Assembly: GCF_000496835.1 (NCBI RefSeq)
Contig: NZ_KI543238.1
Coordinates: forward strand, 462,229 to 526,228
Source of the DNA: Thalassobacillus devorans MSP14
GTDB taxonomy: Bacteria > Bacillota > Bacilli > Bacillales > Halobacillaceae
DNA length: 64,000 bases
Direction: 5' to 3'
The notes under the pieces: generated by a model
What the model was told of the DNA's origin: nothing
Database searches by the model: none
Seen by the model: only the letters and a program-made list of their open reading frames with translations
Position numbers and translations under genes: made by a program
Shown here: positions 60,710 to 64,000 of the stretch, one piece after another
How positions within the stretch are numbered: the stretch's first letter is position 1
Layout: every line of letters starts with the position of its first letter

Positions 60710-60883
60710 TTAAGCACGCTTGTTCATCTGAACCTCTGTGATGATTTCAGACTGTGTCTGCTGTGTTTCCCCATTCACCTGGTGAGCTGCGTGTTTAGGG
60801 TTGGCCCGTGGGGAATCGAAGGGGTCGCTATAGAGATTATCGAAAAACCCTTTATGCGGTTTTCGCCCTTTGTTTTTGCCCAT
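60710..60883 (-). CDS. YpzG-like small protein, 57 aa
   Basis: A basic 57-aa product starting [14 protein letters not shown] with the core PFDSPRANPKHAAHQVNGET, QTQSEII and ending MNKRA. This pattern resembles the YpzG proteins of Bacillaceae as I recall them. AAAGGGTGA precedes ATG 60883, whose A is also the last base of the sspK stop (TAATG), so the two genes are translationally coupled. Expression with sspK suggests a spore role; function unknown. Confidence 0.68.
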   Translation of the reverse strand: MGKNKGRKPHKGFFDNLYSDPFDSPRANPKHAAHQVNGETQQTQSEIITEVQMNKRA

Positions 60884-61047
60884 TATAGTTCACCCTTTCC
60901 ATCGTCCAGCCTGTGTGAAGAGCGGTCCATCCGCTCTTTGGGGTGAGTGTTCGTCGAACCATCGGCACGCTTAGAAGCAAATTCTGCTTTTGCACGTGGT
61001 TCTCCGTTCATTTTCTTTTCTGGAAAGCCAACTGTTTTATTACGCAT
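60883..61047 (-). CDS. sspK: Small acid-soluble spore protein K
   Basis: A 54-aa protein starting [20 protein letters not shown], then [20 protein letters not shown], the SspK family pattern. AGGAGG is 7 bases before ATG 61047. In B. subtilis sspK lies between yfhH-yfhI and yfhJ; here it lies between yfhH and yfhJ, which confirms the identity. SspK is a minor SASP made in the forespore under sigma-G; no clear sigma-G promoter was identified. Confidence 0.87.
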   Translation of the reverse strand: MRNKTVGFPEKKMNGEPRAKAEFASKRADGSTNTHPKERMDRSSHRLDDGKGEL

Positions 61048-61159
61048 CTTTCAGCCTCCTATAGCATCATAATGGGATGCAGGTATAGTTTATGTAATTT
61101 CAAACCTGCTATGTGTTACAATGGGGAAGTAAACATTGGGAACGTATGAGGTGACAATA

Positions 61160-61426
61160 TTGGAAAAAGTTTTTCAGCGCTTAGCTGATCAGTTATATGA
61201 TAAAAATCCTTCGCTGTCTATCGAAGAGGCTCGGACATGGGTCGAGTTGTTATGGGAAGACTTTGAAGTGACACGTGCCAAAGCCGGTCATGAATATCAG
61301 GGGAAGCAAATGACAGAGCAGATCGTTACACAGTGGATTAATCATTATGGCTCAAAGTTACATGAATTTGCTGCCAACAATCCGAAGTATAAGGAAATGC
61401 TTGATAAAAAAGGGCCGATGAATTGA
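61160..61426 (+). CDS. yfhJ: WVELL-motif protein YfhJ
   Basis: An 88-aa protein containing the family motif EEARTWVELLWEDFE near residues 25-39, followed by a helical segment (KQMTEQIVTQWINHYGSKLHEF). TTG 61160 is taken as start: GAGGTGA lies 6 bases upstream; GTG 61151 and TTG 61136 are in frame but lack sites. Position after sspK and before yfhP matches B. subtilis. Function unknown. Confidence 0.85.
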   Translation: MEKVFQRLADQLYDKNPSLSIEEARTWVELLWEDFEVTRAKAGHEYQGKQMTEQIVTQWINHYGSKLHEFAANNPKYKEMLDKKGPMN

Positions 61427-61432
61427 ATAACA

Positions 61433-61496
61433 AAGAGGCTGATTCCTTGCCGGTCTCCCTTAAAAGAGGGAGAGGGCGATGAGGAGTCAGCCTTTT
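61433..61496. terminator. Bidirectional terminator between yfhJ and yfhP
   Basis: AGGCTGA (61436-61442) pairs with TCAGCCT (61486-61492), with an inner TCTCCCT/AGGGAGA stem; A-rich before and TTTTC after. Confidence 0.75.
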
Positions 61497-61498
61497 CT

Positions 61499-62491
61499 TC
61501 ATGAATCCGCTGGAATCGGATCCAATTTGGTTTGTAATTTTTCTTCGGTGAACACCCATCCGGTGTAGGAATTCATGATTTCCAGTGTGGAATCATCTAT
61601 TTGAGCTACGGCGACAAAAGGATATCTTCCTCGTGAGCGATAACGAAGGTCGATGAACCTTACTTCCGTATGCTCGTTATAATAAGTCATTTCAAACCGG
61701 TAGACCGGGGAGAATGATAAGAAAGCCTTGATATTATGATCTTCCAGGGCACGTACCATAGCCGGCTCATCCATCGGGATTGTCTGTCTTGGAAATTCAT
61801 CCAAAATGACAATGTGGCCATTTTCAGCTTTTCCGACATAATAATGATTAGCGGTTGTGATGGCAATACGCCAATTATTTTGTTTCATGGTCGGAGAAGT
61901 AGCGATCTGCTCGACATGTTCAAAATGTTCGTGTATGAGTTTTACCATTTCCCGTTTATCAAAATAACGCTTCACATAATATAGTGCAATGACGAAGTAA
62001 ATGATCAGCCATGTATAACCTGGGTCTGCTCCTAAATTCCAGGCGACAATCCCGGCAATATGCATCAGAAAGATATATAGGTCGAATGTATTGATGAACC
62101 CATAAGCCACCCAGCGCCTTGTGAATGGCCGGTAGGCCTGCGTGCCGTAAGCATTGAATACATCGACAAATACGTGCACGATGACTGCTAAGAATGTCCA
62201 GAGCCATAAATGCAGAAAGCTGACTTCTGGAACAAAAGCATAAATGACACCGGATAATGCAAGACCCCAAAAAATGACAGCTGGAATCGAATGCGTAATG
62301 CCTCGATGGTGCCGTATATAGACTGCATTGTTTTTTAACTTAAGGATCGTATCGAAGTCAGGCGCCTGTGAGCCGATCATGGTACCGGCTAAAACGGCAT
62401 TGAAGAGTGCCGGATCGTTCTGCACAGCAGGATCCAATGTAGCCAGTCCGCCCAGGGCGACCCCCATGACGACGTGTGTACCGGTATCCAT
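61499..62491 (-). CDS. yfhP: YfhP-like membrane-bound metal-dependent hydrolase (YdjM/DUF457)
   Basis: A 330-aa protein with an N-terminal membrane domain of about four to five helices containing the YdjM signature: DTGTHVVMGVALGG, GSQAPDFDTI, HHRGITHSIPA and DVFNAYGTQAYRPF, whose His and Asp residues would bind metal. The C-terminal 140 residues are soluble. Related proteins are annotated as inner-membrane metal hydrolases; substrate unknown. GGAGGTACC precedes ATG 62491; divergent from mutY with 92 bases between. Confidence 0.88.
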   Translation of the reverse strand: MDTGTHVVMGVALGGLATLDPAVQNDPALFNAVLAGTMIGSQAPDFDTILKLKNNAVYIRHHRGITHSIPAVIFWGLALSGVIYAFVPEVSFLHLWLWTFLAVIVHVFVDVFNAYGTQAYRPFTRRWVAYGFINTFDLYIFLMHIAGIVAWNLGADPGYTWLIIYFVIALYYVKRYFDKREMVKLIHEHFEHVEQIATSPTMKQNNWRIAITTANHYYVGKAENGHIVILDEFPRQTIPMDEPAMVRALEDHNIKAFLSFSPVYRFEMTYYNEHTEVRFIDLRYRSRGRYPFVAVAQIDDSTLEIMNSYTGWVFTEEKLQTKLDPIPADS

Positions 62492-62583
62492 CCAGGGTAC
62501 CTCCTTTATGGACTTTCTGGTAGTTAACCAGGTTAAATTCTTTGTATATTTTTAATTAATTGTATCATGAAAGGTGAATCACA

Positions 62584-63672
62584 ATGAAAAATAAACAAGC
62601 ACAAATTAATGATATATTAACCGATTTTGACAGTAAGAAATTCCAGCAGGACTTGATCAACTGGTTCCAACAGGAACAACGCACGCTGCCATGGCGAGAT
62701 AATCAAGATCCTTATCGAGTTTGGGTATCTGAAATCATGCTTCAGCAAACCAAAGTCGATACGGTCATCCCTTATTTTAATCGGTTTATCGAAAAATTTC
62801 CCACACCAGAAAAATTGGCTGAAGCCGACGAACAGGAAGTACTTAAAGCGTGGGAAGGTCTAGGATACTATTCCCGTGCACGTAATCTGCAAAACGCAAT
62901 TCGTGAGGTCGTCAGCGATTACGGTGGAAAGGTACCAGAAAACGCAGATGAACTGGCTTCTTTAAAGGGTGTAGGCCCTTATACAAAAGGTGCTATATTA
63001 AGTATTGCCTATGATAAGCCGGAACCTGCAGTAGATGGCAATGTCATGCGGGTACTATCGCGTATTTTACATATCGAGGATGATATTGCTAAACAAAGTA
63101 CAAAAAAATTATTTGAAGCGATTATCCGTGAGGTAATCTCCCAGGAAGACCCATCTTCTTTTAATCAGGGACTTATGGAACTTGGAGCAATAGTTTGTAC
63201 ACCTAAATCTCCAAGTTGTATGCTCTGCCCTGTCCAGGAACATTGCCGTGCTTATCATGAAGGGGCAGAACAGAAGCTTCCTGTTAAAACCAAAACAAAA
63301 AAACAGAAAAAAATCCCTTATGCTGCTTTACTAATTACTAACGACGAGGGAGAAGTTTTGATTCAGCAGCGGCCGGCTGATGGTCTGCTTGCTAATTTAT
63401 GGGAATTTCCTATGGCCCCTTTGGAGGATATCGACCAGGAACACCTTCCCCATTGGTTCTTTGGGGAGTACGGAATGAAAATCACTCCTGAAAAAACCGT
63501 TGATCACATCAAACATGTCTTTTCCCATCTTATTTGGGAGTTAGAGGTTATCGTCTGCACTACAGGGAAAGGACGTTTGGATCATCCACGAGCAAAATTC
63601 GTAGCCATTGAGGAATTAGAAGAATATCCTTTTCCGGTTTCCCATCAGAAAATCGCAAAACATTGTAAGTAA
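62584..63672 (+). CDS. mutY: A/G-specific adenine glycosylase MutY
   Basis: A 362-aa DNA repair enzyme removing adenine opposite 8-oxoguanine. Catalytic Glu in WVSEIMLQQTKV near 47, helix-hairpin-helix LKGVGPYTKGAI near 128, catalytic Asp in AVDGNVMRVL near 147, and the iron-sulfur cysteines in CTPKSPSCMLCPVQEHC near 206-222. A NUDIX-like C-terminal domain (from about 240: PYAALLITNDEGEVLIQQRP) recognises 8-oxoG. Start ATG 62584 follows AAAGGTGAATCACA. Confidence 0.95.
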   Translation: MKNKQAQINDILTDFDSKKFQQDLINWFQQEQRTLPWRDNQDPYRVWVSEIMLQQTKVDTVIPYFNRFIEKFPTPEKLAEADEQEVLKAWEGLGYYSRARNLQNAIREVVSDYGGKVPENADELASLKGVGPYTKGAILSIAYDKPEPAVDGNVMRVLSRILHIEDDIAKQSTKKLFEAIIREVISQEDPSSFNQGLMELGAIVCTPKSPSCMLCPVQEHCRAYHEGAEQKLPVKTKTKKQKKIPYAALLITNDEGEVLIQQRPADGLLANLWEFPMAPLEDIDQEHLPHWFFGEYGMKITPEKTVDHIKHVFSHLIWELEVIVCTTGKGRLDHPRAKFVAIEELEEYPFPVSHQKIAKHCK

Positions 63673-63677
63673 GGAAA

Positions 63678-63792
63678 GCTCCAGCGCCTCCCCCCTCGAG
63701 GTCTTAAGTCAATCCTTTTTTGTGACCAAGAACGTCACACCGAGGCTTGTCTTAGCTTGTCGGGGGTGACAAGGCGCTTGCGCCTTTGTTCT
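63678..63792 (+). repeat. CTCGAGGTCTTAAG dispersed element, copy B, uninterrupted
   Basis: GCTCCAGCGCCTCCCCCCTC, GAGGTCTTAAGTCAATCC, TGTGACCAAGAACGTCAC, GAGGCTTGTCTTAGCTTGTC, GGGGGTGACAAGGCGCTTGC. It lies 6 bases past the mutY stop in the same orientation as copy A at 60432. Confidence 0.8.
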
Positions 63793-63809
63793 TAATGCTG
63801 TGCCTTTTC

Positions 63810-63998
63810 CTAATACAAATAATCCAGTCCGCCACGGCTAACAATTTCTTCATTTATTTCTCTAAGAATGGTAGTACCTTCCTGGTTCAGGTAAGGAGCC
63901 ATTTGCGATAGCGAATAGTGGAAATAACTCAATTCATCTCCACTCCATTCCTGTTTCGGGGTCATCGCCAGTTTACTCATATCCCGGCCTGTGTACAT
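63810..63998 (-). CDS. Small hypothetical protein next to mutY, 62 aa or longer
   Basis: The visible frame encodes 62 residues, including MTPKQEWSGDELSYFHYSLSQ and a C-terminal EINEEIVSRGGLDYLY. It is open up to the window edge, so the true start may lie beyond base 64000; ATG 63998 or 63980 lack a clear ribosome binding site. A small gene follows mutY in the B. subtilis yfh region as well (yfhS area), but I cannot confirm the family. Confidence 0.5.
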   Translation of the reverse strand: MYTGRDMSKLAMTPKQEWSGDELSYFHYSLSQMAPYLNQEGTTILREINEEIVSRGGLDYLY

Positions 63999-64000
63999 GC

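Noticed and set aside
60698-60946. 82-codon plus-strand ORF
   Set aside because: Antisense to the well-supported YpzG-like and sspK genes.
1-64000. Insertion sequences or prophage genes
   Set aside because: No transposase, integrase, terminase or capsid-like product was recognised anywhere in the window.

Overview
The window reads as the chromosome of a moderately halophilic, endospore-forming member of the Bacillaceae (Halobacillus-like; genus is an inference). Support comes from an ectoine hydroxylase (ectD), spore proteins (alpha/beta-type SASP and SspK), a proline biosynthesis operon, a large CPA1 cation/proton antiporter, strong AGGAGG-type ribosome binding sites and many TTG/GTG starts, and a gene neighbourhood close to the Bacillus subtilis yfhE-yfhF-recX-yfhH-sspK-yfhJ-yfhP-mutY region. 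No insertion sequence, prophage, CRISPR array, rRNA gene or normal tRNA gene was seen.

Layout. 0-4 kb: lactate/glycolate use (3' part of glcD, an FAH-family hydrolase, L-lactate permease). 4-12.3 kb: CPA1 antiporter, zinc alcohol dehydrogenase, MBL hydrolase, DacB, DAACS symporter, with a repeat-rich gap at 7.3-8.1 kb and a helically phased 20-21 bp motif array at 10.9-11.06 kb. 12.5-18.2 kb: a SAM-riboswitch-controlled sodium:solute symporter, then a leftward operon (FAD amino-acid oxidase, ornithine-cyclodeaminase-like enzyme, PutP-like symporter broken by a -1 frameshift exactly at an A AAA AAC heptamer). 19-25 kb: a Gly/Tyr-rich protein, proI-proB-proA, and bioY-bioB behind a BirA operator. 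25-31.8 kb: a seven-gene sugar operon predicted to make dTDP-4-acetamido-4,6-dideoxygalactose (rmlA, rmlB, WecE-like, WecD-like) and attach it outside the membrane through a lipid carrier (GtrB-like transferase, ArnE/F-like flippase, large GT-C-like membrane protein). 31.8-37.3 kb: small regulatory, redox, spore and stress-type genes and an intracellular subtilisin. 37.3-45 kb: a complete Tad/Flp pilus operon ending in a SinR-like repressor gene, with SinR-type GTTCT/AGAAC boxes in front of the pilin gene. 45-50.2 kb: ectD, a sulfonate/taurine-type ABC transporter, a DUF3298 protein.

50.2-64 kb: a DnaA-box cluster, a YfhE-like micro-gene, an acetyltransferase behind a T-box-like leader with a tRNA-like fold, an amidohydrolase, yfhF, recX, a glucose PTS block (glcT, ptsG with RAT/terminator, ptsH without ptsI), yfhH, YpzG-like and sspK micro-genes, yfhJ, yfhP and mutY.

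Three dispersed non-coding repeat families occur: a ~100 bp GATTAGAAAAACTTGGC element (three clear copies and one degenerate, most abutting stop codons), a CTCGAGGTCTTAAG element (two copies, one interrupted by the first family), and a ~103 bp GGGAAACG...CGTTTCCC element (an inverted pair). The strongest leads are the lipid-linked Fuc4NAc system, the SinR-Tad circuit, the T-box-like/tRNA-like leader, the 21-bp phased array and the nested repeats. All names rest on recognition of motifs and context by eye; no database search was run.
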